Shown here one piece after another: positions 35,423-44,025 of a stretch of DNA of 47,203 nt. The stretch's first letter is position 1. Each line of letters opens with the position of its first letter. The notes under the pieces were generated by a model. It had not been told where the DNA came from. It ran no database searches and saw only the letters and a list, made by a program, of their open reading frames with translations. The position numbers and the translations under genes are program-made. Source of the DNA: JAHTBL01 sp038532735 (GTDB lineage Bacteria > Pseudomonadota > Alphaproteobacteria > Rhodobacterales > Rhodobacteraceae); contig JBCBAC010000014.1 in assembly GCA_038532735.1 (NCBI GenBank), forward strand, positions 1 to 47,203, written 5' to 3'.

Positions 35423-38400
35423 GACTTGGTTGAACCAGCATGGACAATGGTGACGATCCGGTCGATCAGAGCATTGGCGTTATCCAAGCCGCCGAAGAAC
35501 TTGAAGTAGCGGGGCAGCAGGGCTTTGCGTATCTCGGCCTCGATGCTCCCAGGGTTGATCGAATGAGCCTGCACAGCGTCATCGACAGTGGTGTCGATAT
35601 GCATCGCTTCCTCGATCATCACCTCTTCAGGGTGCTTGTTGTCGCCTAGCTGCTCCAGCATGGCACCGTAGTAGGCCGCAGCCCTCGGATGATCCGCAAA
35701 CTGGTCTGGAACACCAGGTGTCCGCCTTGCAGCAACCTGTTCCTCCAGGTCCTTGAACAGCGTATATTGCTTGCCAGGGTGGTCGAACATCGCCTCTGCC
35801 GCCGCAATGGCTTCCTTCAGCAGATCAGAGAACACCCGCTGAGCGTATGGGTCATCGATCAGGTCTTGCTCGATGGTCTTGCGGATGCGGGTCTTGATGA
35901 CATCCGCCTCGGTGCGGGTCTTTTCGTCCGACCAGCCTTCGGGATCATCGGACTGGCCCAAATTATCGACACGGATGAAGCCTGCGGGGGCCACGATCTC
36001 CTGACCGATGACCTGCTTGTCCACCATCCGGCGGATTTGATCTTCGTATTCCGAGAAATCCACGGTCTCTTGCGCGTCGCGCTTTGCCTGCACACGCAGT
36101 TCCGTGAAGAACCGCAGATCGCGTTTGTAACCCTGGATAGTCTTCTCGTCGAAGGCCCCATCCTCGAAGAAGGTCCGCGATGACAGCGCCAGCTTGAGGC
36201 ACATCCCGAACGCGGTGAGGGCATCGTAGAAGTCTTCCCGCACCTTCTGGTTCTGATCAATGCTGTGTCCGGCTTCATCCTCGGAGACCATCGGCACCAG
36301 GACACGCCGGAACTGTTCCGTGTCCTGCTTGTTCTTCACGTCTCTGAAAATGGCCCAGAGGGCATCATGCAGCCCTGGTAGGCGCTTATACTCGACGGAC
36401 ACGTTGGAGACGGTTCCGGCCAGGTCATCGATCTCGTACCCGGCCTGGGTCTGGGAGGCGAGGTCATGGTAGTCTTGTATCGACGTGTCAAGCTCGGCCA
36501 GGATGCCGCGATAGTCGATCAGATATCCGAACTGCTTCGCCTCATGCAGCCTGTTCACCCGTGCAATCGCCTGGAGCAGGTTGTGTCCCTTCAGGTGCTT
36601 GTCGATGTAGAGAACGGCGTTGCGCGGCTCGTCAAAGCCCGTCAGCAACTTGTCCACCACGATCAGGATTTCCGGTGCTCCATCCGTGCCAAACCGCTCG
36701 ATGATGTCCGTCTCGTAGGCTTCTGGATCGTTGCCCACATTCATCTTCCACCAGGCTTGCACCTCAGGTGTCTTGGCCTCGTCTGTGTCCTCGTGACCCT
36801 CACGGGTGTCTGGGGCTGAGATCACGACAGCACTGGTCACCATCCCCGTATCATCCAGCGCCTTCTTGTAGCGGATCGCAGACAGCTTGCTGTCCGTGGC
36901 CAGTTGCGCCTTCAGACCAAGGCCGAGCTTTGCGAAGTTCTCAGTGAAGTGGGTAGCAATGTCCCATGCGATCAGGTCGATACGGCCACCCGCACCGTAG
37001 ACCTGGCCACGGCTGGAATACTTCTGCTTGAGGTCGGACTTCTGGCTGTCGGAAAGCCCAGTGGTAATCTTGTCGAACCAGGCATCAATCGCGGTGTCGT
37101 TGATATCGACGATGGGCTTTCGTTCTTCATAAACGAGCGGGGTGACCGCCCCGTCCTCAACTGCATCCTGCATCGTATAAGCGTGAAGGATCGGGCCGAA
37201 CTTGTTGCGGGTTTTGTCCTCTTTCAGCAGCGGGGTGCCCGTGAACGCGATGAAGGCAGCGTTGGGTAGCACCTGCCGCATTCGTTCGTGGTTCTCACCG
37301 CCCTGGCTGCGGTGGCCCTCATCCACCAGGACAATGATCTTGTCTGACGTGTTCTTACACTCCGGCAGTTTGGTGGCCGAGTTGAACTTCTGGAGGAGCG
37401 TGAAGATGATCCGTTCCGACCCTGACCCGATCCGCTGTGCCAGATCACGACCGGATTGCACCTTCGATGTCTCACCATCCTTCTTGGTGGCCACGGCAGA
37501 CCCAAAGGCTCCGCCCGTCATGAAGGTCGCGGAGAGTTGCTTTTCCAGGTCTACGCGGTCGGTGACGATGATGATGCGACATCCGGCAAGATCAGCGTCC
37601 AGCAATAGCGCCTTGGCCAGGAACACCATCAGGTTCGACTTGCCTGACCCTGTGGTGTGCCAGATCACACCGCCCTCCCGACTACCATCGGGCTTCTGAT
37701 TGGCAACCTGCGCGAGGATCGCTTTTGCACCCTGGACCTGCTGATATCGGGCCGCGATCTTGCCCAGCTTCCGGTCGAAGAAAATGAAACGTCTGGTGAA
37801 GTCCAAAAGCCTGTCAGAACGCAGCAGGCTGATGATGAGCCTATCCTGCTCTGTGGGCCACACAGGCCCCTCGTGAAGCCTCTCGAAGTCATCCCGCATC
37901 CACTTGGGCTTGTCCGTGAACAGGGCCGCTTTCTGGTCCACTGAGAGCGGCATGGACTTCACAGTCTGCATCTCTGCCTCGGTAATCTCCTCTTCGGTCC
38001 AAGAGCCCCAGAACTTGGCGGGCGTTCCCGTGGTGGCGTAACGCCCATCGGTGCCGGCGATCGACAGGAGCACTTGGCTGTAGGCGTAGAGGTCCTGGAT
38101 GCCGTCGGGCTTCTGGTTGCGCAGATGCTGGCTTATGCCCTCAGTCACCATCGCCGCGTCTTTGGTCGAGGACACGGGCCGCTTCGCCTCGATCACCACC
38201 AGAGGGATGCCGTTGACATAACAGATCACATCGGGCCGGAACCGTCCCATCCCTGCGGGGCGTTCGACGCTCATTTCCTCGGTCACCTGAAGGCGGTTTG
38301 CTGTTGGATCGGTCCAGTCAATCAGTGGCACGGTGACTGATGTGCGTTGTCCATCCACGAACTCGGTCACCGTGATCCCCAGGGTAAGGTGCTTGTAGAT

Positions 38401-38688
38401 AGCCTGGTTGGCAGGGATCAGCCCTTCGTTCAGACCCGTCGCGCTGATCTCTCTGATGACCTGATCAATACCACCAGCAGAGAGCGGATAGGTCTGCCCC
38501 TTGAACGCATACCGATGAGCAGCCAGCCGTTCACGCAGCACGGGCTCCAACAACACCGCCCGCTCCGACCCACGCAAAACCAGAGCATCTGCCGCAGACA
38601 TATAGTCCCACCCCATCGCCATCAGCACATGCAGGGCTGGCAGCTTTGAGGCGGCTTCCTCGCGGGTGTCGGGGGTGCGCGTAACCAT
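35419..38688 (-). CDS. hsdR: type I restriction endonuclease subunit R
   Basis: The 1089-residue motor/nuclease subunit. An N-terminal PD-(D/E)xK nuclease is visible: Asp153 (RFRPDVICYV) and Glu167-Ala-Lys169 (VVIEAKRP). Walker A TTGSGKS is at 345-351; IIVTDRVDLEKQL, LVDEGHRSQGG (DExH) and FIAFTGTPLL follow, then LLTGFDEPRNAVLYIDKHL and an ARVNRLH motif VI. It cuts unmodified DNA after translocation when assembled with HsdM and HsdS. It starts 3 bases after the dGTPase gene and overlaps the protease gene at its end. All key residues are intact. Confidence 0.97.
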   Translation of the reverse strand: MVTRTPDTREEAASKLPALHVLMAMGWDYMSAADALVLRGSERAVLLEPVLRERLAAHRYAFKGQTYPLSAGGIDQVIREISATGLNEGLIPANQAIYKHLTLGITVTEFVDGQRTSVTVPLIDWTDPTANRLQVTEEMSVERPAGMGRFRPDVICYVNGIPLVVIEAKRPVSSTKDAAMVTEGISQHLRNQKPDGIQDLYAYSQVLLSIAGTDGRYATTGTPAKFWGSWTEEEITEAEMQTVKSMPLSVDQKAALFTDKPKWMRDDFERLHEGPVWPTEQDRLIISLLRSDRLLDFTRRFIFFDRKLGKIAARYQQVQGAKAILAQVANQKPDGSREGGVIWHTTGSGKSNLMVFLAKALLLDADLAGCRIIIVTDRVDLEKQLSATFMTGGAFGSAVATKKDGETSKVQSGRDLAQRIGSGSERIIFTLLQKFNSATKLPECKNTSDKIIVLVDEGHRSQGGENHERMRQVLPNAAFIAFTGTPLLKEDKTRNKFGPILHAYTMQDAVEDGAVTPLVYEERKPIVDINDTAIDAWFDKITTGLSDSQKSDLKQKYSSRGQVYGAGGRIDLIAWDIATHFTENFAKLGLGLKAQLATDSKLSAIRYKKALDDTGMVTSAVVISAPDTREGHEDTDEAKTPEVQAWWKMNVGNDPEAYETDIIERFGTDGAPEILIVVDKLLTGFDEPRNAVLYIDKHLKGHNLLQAIARVNRLHEAKQFGYLIDYRGILAELDTSIQDYHDLASQTQAGYEIDDLAGTVSNVSVEYKRLPGLHDALWAIFRDVKNKQDTEQFRRVLVPMVSEDEAGHSIDQNQKVREDFYDALTAFGMCLKLALSSRTFFEDGAFDEKTIQGYKRDLRFFTELRVQAKRDAQETVDFSEYEDQIRRMVDKQVIGQEIVAPAGFIRVDNLGQSDDPEGWSDEKTRTEADVIKTRIRKTIEQDLIDDPYAQRVFSDLLKEAIAAAEAMFDHPGKQYTLFKDLEEQVAARRTPGVPDQFADHPRAAAYYGAMLEQLGDNKHPEEVMIEEAMHIDTTVDDAVQAHSINPGSIEAEIRKALLPRYFKFFGGLDNANALIDRIVTIVHAGSTKS

Positions 38689-38691
38689 TTT

Positions 38692-40107
38692 TCACAACCT
38701 ATCAAACACTGAACCAACCCGTGGCTCGAACAGTTGCTGGTATCGCTTTGTCGCGTATTCGTCTGTCATTCCTGCGATGTAGTCGCAGATAACTCTGGGT
38801 GTAGGTGTGTCCCCACCACCCCGTATCGTTCGCCTGTAGTCCCTAAGGTCAAGCAACCTCTTTGGATCCGTTGCAAACACGTTAAACAACTCGGCCACGA
38901 TTTTCTGACCTTTGAACTCAAGCTGTTGGACGGGTGTGCTTTTGATGACCAGTTCGACGACTATCTCTTTGAGAGTTCGCAGCGCCTCTTCAATCTCTCT
39001 GTCAAAAACGGCTTGGAACGCAAAGATATCATCTGCAAAAGCAGGTTCTTCCTGCCGCACTAACGTCGAACGTTCTACAAAGAACCCAACCAGATGACCG
39101 ATCACCCGCTTCCGAGCTTGGGTGCCCTTGTTGAACAGGTTCTTTGCGAAGTCATCGAAATCACCACCGTGGTGAACATCCAAGAAAGGCTGGACCAACG
39201 TGTTTCGGGCCTCGCCTGTGTCTTCGTCTGTTTCTTCGTACCATTGGCAAAAGGTTTGATGGCGGATGAGGCCCAGACCGATGGCGTCCTCTAGATCGTG
39301 CACCCCATAGGCAATGTCATCAGCCAACTCCATGATCGAAGTGTCGAGGGACTTATGTTTGGTTTTGGGGTGCTTACCTTTCTTCGATGCTGGGCTGACT
39401 TTGCTCAGCTTTGGCCAATCATCTAGACCAGAAGCAACCCACCCCATCACAACATCATCGTGTTCCTCATTCAGGTAACACTTCGGCGGCTTGAAAGAAC
39501 TAGCAACAAAAATCGATGATGGATCGACCATGACCGTGTAGTCTTTGCCCTTAATCTCAGTTGCAGGTGTGTTGGGTTTTCCTTCGGGGTAGTTTTCCCA
39601 ATCGACGACATCATCGTAGCGGGCTGGGTACTTGATCACGCCCAACACAGCCCGCTTTGTTAAGTCCATGCCGAACTTGTCGCTGTAGGGCTCCAGCTTT
39701 GTCACGATCCGCAATGTCTGGCCGTTCCCTTCGAAACCACCATAAGGGAGCATACACCTGTTGAGAGCGACCTCACCACCATGGCCGAATGGAGGGTGCC
39801 CTAGGTCATGAGCCAGGCAAATGGTACTCATCAACATGGGGGGAGGTAGGATAGCGCGTTGTGGCGAACTCCTTTCATGTTCACGGTACAGTTTCTTCGT
39901 AATTGCTACGCCGATCTGGGCGACTTCCATCGAATGGGTAAGGCGTGTGCGGTTGAAGTCGCTGTCGCCCATGCCGAGCACTTGGGTTTTTGATTGCAAT
40001 CTCCGGAAAGCGGCGGAGTGGACGACGCGGGCGTAGTCCCGCTCATACTCGGTGCGCTTGCTGTTGGTGCTCCGCTCAGCGCGTCGTTGCTCCCAGAAAC
40101 CATCCAT
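38692..40107 (-). CDS. dGTP triphosphohydrolase (HD domain) inside the RM operon
   Basis: The 471-residue dGTPase family protein has the N-terminal RTEYERDYARVVHSAAFRRLQSKTQV, then the metal-binding residues His58 (RLTHSMEVAQIG), His100-Asp101 (LAHDLGHPPFGHGGE) and the Asp of ELADDIAYGVHDLEDA (263-264); NGQTLRIVTKLE is also typical. dGTPases convert dGTP to deoxyguanosine and triphosphate; some protect bacteria from phage by draining dNTPs. The ATG at 40107 is chosen because AAGGA lies 7 bases upstream; a TTG at 40122 is the other option. It lies between the GNAT-like gene (37-base gap) and hsdR (3-base gap). All catalytic residues are intact. Confidence 0.93.
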   Translation of the reverse strand: MDGFWEQRRAERSTNSKRTEYERDYARVVHSAAFRRLQSKTQVLGMGDSDFNRTRLTHSMEVAQIGVAITKKLYREHERSSPQRAILPPPMLMSTICLAHDLGHPPFGHGGEVALNRCMLPYGGFEGNGQTLRIVTKLEPYSDKFGMDLTKRAVLGVIKYPARYDDVVDWENYPEGKPNTPATEIKGKDYTVMVDPSSIFVASSFKPPKCYLNEEHDDVVMGWVASGLDDWPKLSKVSPASKKGKHPKTKHKSLDTSIMELADDIAYGVHDLEDAIGLGLIRHQTFCQWYEETDEDTGEARNTLVQPFLDVHHGGDFDDFAKNLFNKGTQARKRVIGHLVGFFVERSTLVRQEEPAFADDIFAFQAVFDREIEEALRTLKEIVVELVIKSTPVQQLEFKGQKIVAELFNVFATDPKRLLDLRDYRRTIRGGGDTPTPRVICDYIAGMTDEYATKRYQQLFEPRVGSVFDRL

Positions 40108-40144
40108 CCCGTCTTCCTTCAAACAAAGTTTTCGTCACGAAAAT

Positions 40145-40513
40145 TCAAAATACTAGCTTGCGTTGCCGAAGTTTGGCCACCCATCCCGGTGCGTCTCCGG
40201 TGAGGTGGCTTCCGTCCTCATGGACGGCACCATCGTCATCACTTGCCGTAATCGGAAAGCCGGTCACCTTCCCCATGAGCCTGACGCATTCGGTGCCAAT
40301 CCCTTCGTGCAGGTATTTTCCATTGGCACCTTCAAGAAAGGCATGGGTCATCTTGAGGTAGTAGCCATCAGGAGCGTCTGGTGCCTCGATCAAGGTGAAA
40401 TCAATAGAGCCGATCTGCTGGCCGGTCAGAGTGGTCACGGTGGCGGAGTAGTTGTCTTCGTCGATATCGATGACAACATGCGATGCAGCCTTCGTCGAAA
40501 ACCTGACCTTCAT
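40145..40513 (-). CDS. small GNAT-like protein of unknown function
   Basis: A 122-residue protein. The C-terminal half reads YYLKMTHAFLEGANGKYLHEGIGTECVRLMG and then EDGSHLTGDAPGWVAKLRQ, resembling the acetyl-CoA-binding turn (GxGxG/A-like HEGIGTE) and following helix of GNAT acetyltransferases. The N-terminal half is beta-rich. The match is weak and the protein short, so it could be an inactive or atypical member. Its ATG overlaps the hsdS stop by 4 bases and the dGTPase follows 37 bases later, so it belongs to the RM operon. Confidence 0.6.
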   Translation of the reverse strand: MKVRFSTKAASHVVIDIDEDNYSATVTTLTGQQIGSIDFTLIEAPDAPDGYYLKMTHAFLEGANGKYLHEGIGTECVRLMGKVTGFPITASDDDGAVHEDGSHLTGDAPGWVAKLRQRKLVF

Positions 40514-41751
40514 ACCGCCACCCGCCGTTTGCCCGTGAGCAGTTGCTGCATCAGCGCTTTTTTTTCAGAGCGCATTTGGACCGTCAGTGAAAGCAGCTTA
40601 TCTGCCTCCAAATCCCACGAATGAAGCGCCGCATCGATGGCGGCTTGTTCGTCCAGGCTTGGCAACAGTACCGGCAACGACCGCACATCATCCTTCGTGA
40701 TATTCTTCATGCTGCCGCTGGTGCCCGTTGCAAGGCTGGACAACCGGTAGCGAACAGGCCGCGAAGACAAGATGTGTCCTAACCAACGTGGAAGAACTAA
40801 AGATGGGTCGGACTTCAGCGCCCACAGACGATCTGGCAAGAACAGGTTTGGATAGTCTCGCGAAACATAGCCATTCGCACCAACGAGCGCGGACGTATTC
40901 ATCCTGCTCATGATCACAGTACCGGCCAAGACAGGCTCTTTTAGGCGCTGTACCTCAGCGGCCTCCAGCACCGCTTTGTTGTTGCGCCATTCAAAGATGC
41001 CACCGGAGACACAACTGGTCTTCAATACCCCGCACTCCTCCTCGGCGGCACCACGATCGGAAGAGTTGACGCTACACCCTGCATCCATCGAGGTGAGTAG
41101 CTCACCCAAACGCACCTCTTTCCAGGGTTGGTCTTCGAACTCTGGGAAGCGGCGGCGGCCTGTGAGGAGGGATTGCATGAGGGCGCGTTTTTGGGTGCGG
41201 GCAGTGGCCAGGAGGGTCTCCGTCTTCTCGATGGCCGCATCCCAGGTCGAGAGGATATCCGCGATCTTCCGTTGTTCGGGGAGTGGGGGCAGCGTGATTG
41301 CAACTTTCGACAGTTCGCCTTGTCCGACATTGGATCGGACGGCACCCTGGCTTCTTCGAATGATCTCGCTGCGGACCTGAGGTTGACGCATCGCATAGCG
41401 GGCGAACTCTGGAAAGAGACTGCCGTTTCGTGGCCGTCCGCGGATCACAAAGCCACCGAAGATCACAGGTTCTTTGTCGAGATACACCGACGTGAAGCCT
41501 ACTTCGTCAGTCGTTTCACTTGTTCTGTTGAACAGGATATCGCCACGATTAACGCGGTATGCTTTAGCTGCCGCTTCATTGAGTTTGACGCTCCCAGGGA
41601 TCAGATCAGCGGTCAGGCTTTCATGCTTGAGGACTTCAGAAACGTTGATGAATGGAACGCCACCACCGTAGTTTGCTTTCTCGGTGTTGTATCCGTTCTT
41701 GAACTCCAGCAGATCACCCAAGCTGGTATGCACCCATCCTTCAGGAACCAT
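40510..41751 (-). CDS. hsdS: type I restriction-modification specificity subunit
   Basis: The 413-residue HsdS has two target-recognition domains (about 1-150 and 205-355), each followed by a conserved helical spacer. The first repeat is PLPEQRKIADILSTWDAAIE...KRALMQSLLTGRRR, the second LDEQAAIDAALHSWDLEADK...KKALMQQLLTGKRR. Together they define a two-part recognition site. The ATG at 41751 has GGAG 7 bases upstream and gives MVPEGW; a TTG at 41757 is possible. The start lies inside the end of hsdM (11-base overlap), and the stop overlaps the GNAT-like gene by 4 bases. The recognition sequence cannot be predicted. Confidence 0.95.
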   Translation of the reverse strand: MVPEGWVHTSLGDLLEFKNGYNTEKANYGGGVPFINVSEVLKHESLTADLIPGSVKLNEAAAKAYRVNRGDILFNRTSETTDEVGFTSVYLDKEPVIFGGFVIRGRPRNGSLFPEFARYAMRQPQVRSEIIRRSQGAVRSNVGQGELSKVAITLPPLPEQRKIADILSTWDAAIEKTETLLATARTQKRALMQSLLTGRRRFPEFEDQPWKEVRLGELLTSMDAGCSVNSSDRGAAEEECGVLKTSCVSGGIFEWRNNKAVLEAAEVQRLKEPVLAGTVIMSRMNTSALVGANGYVSRDYPNLFLPDRLWALKSDPSLVLPRWLGHILSSRPVRYRLSSLATGTSGSMKNITKDDVRSLPVLLPSLDEQAAIDAALHSWDLEADKLLSLTVQMRSEKKALMQQLLTGKRRVAV

Positions 41752-43246
41752 ACCCAAGCTCCCGCAGATATCCCTCCATGCGGGTTTCCAACTCGACCAG
41801 GTCGGCCTTCAGCGCCTGCCGCTCGGCCCGCACGGCCATAAGGTCGATCTCTTCCTCCTCCTCGAATGTGTCCACGTAGCGGGGAATGTTGAGGTTGTAC
41901 TCGTTCTCCTCGATCTCGGCCCGTGTTGCGCGGTAGGCGTATTTGTCCACGGTCTCCCGCGCGGCAAAGGTCGCCACGATCTTGTCGATATAGGTCTGGT
42001 CCAGGGCGTTCTGATTGGTGCCGGACACGAACTCTCGTGATGCATCGACGAACATCACGCTGTCGTCGGGTTTGTGTTTGCGGAACACCAGCAGGGCGGC
42101 GGGGATGCCCGTGCCGAAGAACAGCTTTTCCGGCAGACCGATGACGGCATCGAGCAGGTTTTCCTCGACCAGCTTCTGCCGGATTTTCCCCTCGGACGAC
42201 CCACGGAACAGCACACCATGAGGCACGACGACCACGGCGCGTCCAGTCTTGGGCTTCAGCGTCTCGATCATGTGCAGGATGAAAGCGTAGTCGCCCTTGG
42301 TCTTGGGCGGAATGCCACGGCGGAAGCGGGCGAACTTGTCTGTCTCGGCAGCCTCGGTGCCCCACTTGTCCAGACTGAACGGCGGGTTGGCGACGACCAC
42401 ATCGAAGTGCCGCAGCGCATCGTCCTGGGTGCGCAATTTGGGGCTGCGGATGGTGTCGCCCCATTCGATCTGGTGGTTCTGTTCACCGTGCAGGAACAGG
42501 TTCATCTTGGCCAGCGCCCAGGTGGAGCCGATGGCCTCTTGCCCATAAAGCGCATAACCCTTGCCGCCCTGATTGCGGATCAGTCTGCCGCATTTCATCA
42601 GGAGGGACGCAGAGCCGCAGGTGGGATCGCAGATGTGGTCCCCTGGTTGGGGATCGGCCAGACGGGCCATCAGGTCAGAGACCTCGGCTGGCGTATAGAA
42701 CTCCCCTGCCTTCTTGCCCGCCGTGGCTGCGAAACGGGAGATCAGGTATTCATAGGCCCCACCGATGATGTCCAACTGCCCGACACGGGACGGACGCAGG
42801 TCCAACGCGGGTTTGGCGAAGTCTTCCAGCAGGTGGCGGAGGATGTCGTTCTTCTGTTCCTCATCGCCCAGCTTGTTGGAATTGAAGCTGATGTCCTGGA
42901 ACACGTCCCGCAACTTGTCACCGTTGACCTCTTCAATAGCATGAAGGGCCGTGTCGATGCGCACACCGTTGCCTGCCTCATGCCGCCGTTTGTGGAGTGC
43001 ATCGAAGCTGGCTCCGTCAGGCAGCTTGAACGCCTCTTGCTGCATCATGGCCTCGACCAGTTCGGGGCTGTCGGGGTGTTCGACCTGGTAGCGGGCGTAG
43101 TGGTCCTTCCACACATCGCTGACATATTTGAGGAACAGGAGGGTTAGCACGTAGTCCTTGTAGACCGACGGATCGACCACGCCTCGGAAGGTGTCACATG
43201 CGCCCCATGCGGCCTTGTTGATCTCGGACTGGGTAACTGGGGTCAT
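41741..43246 (-). CDS. hsdM: type I restriction-modification methyltransferase subunit
   Basis: The 501-residue N6-adenine methyltransferase subunit has an N-terminal helical domain (ACDTFRGVVDPSVYKDYVLTLLFLKYVSD), motif I DPTCGSASLLMK, motif IV NPPFSLDKWG and a GEFYTPAEVSDLMARL segment. With HsdS it methylates host sites; with HsdR it forms the restriction complex. Its ATG overlaps the XRE regulator stop by 4 bases (ATGA), so it is the second gene of the operon. Intact. Confidence 0.97.
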   Translation of the reverse strand: MTPVTQSEINKAAWGACDTFRGVVDPSVYKDYVLTLLFLKYVSDVWKDHYARYQVEHPDSPELVEAMMQQEAFKLPDGASFDALHKRRHEAGNGVRIDTALHAIEEVNGDKLRDVFQDISFNSNKLGDEEQKNDILRHLLEDFAKPALDLRPSRVGQLDIIGGAYEYLISRFAATAGKKAGEFYTPAEVSDLMARLADPQPGDHICDPTCGSASLLMKCGRLIRNQGGKGYALYGQEAIGSTWALAKMNLFLHGEQNHQIEWGDTIRSPKLRTQDDALRHFDVVVANPPFSLDKWGTEAAETDKFARFRRGIPPKTKGDYAFILHMIETLKPKTGRAVVVVPHGVLFRGSSEGKIRQKLVEENLLDAVIGLPEKLFFGTGIPAALLVFRKHKPDDSVMFVDASREFVSGTNQNALDQTYIDKIVATFAARETVDKYAYRATRAEIEENEYNLNIPRYVDTFEEEEEIDLMAVRAERQALKADLVELETRMEGYLRELGYGS

Positions 43247-43680
43247 GACTTGGTGGCCTGTTTGATGAGAAGGGCGATGAGGCCCTGGTACTTTTCGAGA
43301 TCAAGGGGCTCGGTCGGCGGGCTTGTGCGGCCCCGTGTTTCCTGGTGGAGGATTTCGACCACGGCCTCGCCCACGACTTCCGGGGGCGGTTTAGCATCGA
43401 GCTTCTGGACTTGAGACTCCACCATAGCCACGACCTCGCCGATGCGGGTGTAGAGAGCGGCAGTGGATTGGGTTGTGGCATTGATGCCCTTGAATAGGGC
43501 GTATGGATCGACGCCATAAACCTCCGCGATGACGAACAGACGCTCGGCAGTGATGGTCTCTGTCTTGTTCTCCATGCGCCAGACCTGGACTCTGCTCACG
43601 CCCAGCTTCTCAGCCGCTTCATTGACGGTGAGACCGGCACGTTCCCGTGCGTCTTTAATGCGGTCGTATAGGTGTTCCAC
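43243..43680 (-). CDS. XRE-family HTH regulator, first gene of the RM operon
   Basis: A 145-residue protein with an N-terminal HTH_3 domain (about 5-62; IKDARERAGLTVNEAAEKLGVSRVQVWRMENKTE) and a C-terminal part of unknown type. It starts with GTG, 22 bases from a perfect operator-like palindrome that covers its predicted -10, so it likely represses itself and the RM operon. A regulator as the first gene of a type I system resembles the controller proteins of some type II systems, though the family differs in length. Confidence 0.88.
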   Translation of the reverse strand: MEHLYDRIKDARERAGLTVNEAAEKLGVSRVQVWRMENKTETITAERLFVIAEVYGVDPYALFKGINATTQSTAALYTRIGEVVAMVESQVQKLDAKPPPEVVGEAVVEILHQETRGRTSPPTEPLDLEKYQGLIALLIKQATKS

Positions 43681-43701
43681 TGGTTCGCCTGAGTATGATG
43701 A

Positions 43702-43720
43702 CGTTTCACGTTATGAAACG
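43702..43720. promoter_or_regulatory. operator-like palindrome O1 over the XRE -10
   Basis: CGTTTCA (43702-43708), CGTTA, TGAAACG (43714-43720): perfect 7-bp arms. It covers the predicted -10 (CATAAC on the minus strand, 43710-43715). It shares 14 of 17 positions with O2. Confidence 0.7.
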
Positions 43721-43761
43721 GACTGGGCGATTTTGCAACAAACATGAAAGTAACCTATAGC
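43710..43761. promoter_or_regulatory. divergent promoters sharing one -35 hexamer
   Basis: TTGCAA at 43733-43738 reads the same on both strands. On the minus strand it is followed after 17 bases by CATAAC (43710-43715), for the RM operon. On the plus strand it is followed after 17 bases by TATAGC (43756-43761), for the small HTH gene. Each hexamer matches 4 of 6 consensus positions. Confidence 0.55.
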
Positions 43762-43771
43762 GAATCATTAT

Positions 43772-43788
43772 GTTTCACGATAGGTAAC
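43772..43788. promoter_or_regulatory. operator-like site O2 just after the plus-strand start site
   Basis: GTTTCACGATAGGTAAC (43772-43788) matches O1 (GTTTCACGTTATGAAAC) in 14 of 17 positions. It lies immediately downstream of the expected plus-strand transcription start (about 43768), a position where a bound protein would block transcription of the small HTH gene. Confidence 0.6.
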
Positions 43789-43794
43789 GTCGCG

Positions 43795-44025
43795 ATGACG
43801 CTCAAGGAATACCTTACCCATAACCGACTGAGCTTGAAGTGCTTTGCGGATCAGTGCGGGCTGAGTGCACCTACGATTCTCAGGGCACGAGATGGCATCA
43901 ACATGCCGTCCCGCAGGACCTTGGAAGCAATCGTTCAGGCTACGGGTGGGGCAGTGACGATCAATGACTTGATCCGCGTTGAAATGGAAACTGATAAGGC
44001 GAAGAAGCGGAGCGCAGCAGAATGA
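43795..44025 (+). CDS. small Cro-sized HTH protein
   Basis: A 76-residue protein with an HTH motif (NRLSLKCFADQCGLSAPTILRARDGINMPSRRTLEAIVQATGG). It is divergent from the XRE regulator across two related operators, so it resembles Cro in a CI/Cro pair. The ATG at 43795 is preferred over 43744 because the latter lies upstream of the predicted transcription start and inside the promoter; AGGTAA lies just upstream of 43795. Its end overlaps the membrane-protein gene by 4 bases. Confidence 0.8.
   Translation: MTLKEYLTHNRLSLKCFADQCGLSAPTILRARDGINMPSRRTLEAIVQATGGAVTINDLIRVEMETDKAKKRSAAE

Noticed and set aside
43702..43720. Chromosomal parS site (similar to TGTTTCACGTGAAACA)
   Set aside because: The spacing between arms differs by three bases, a related second site lies 70 bases away, and both flank promoters of two HTH genes, so an operator is the better reading.
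43744..43794. Upstream start (ATG at 43744) for the small HTH gene
   Set aside because: It lies inside the divergent promoter and upstream of the predicted transcription start, and the added residues overlap operator O2.
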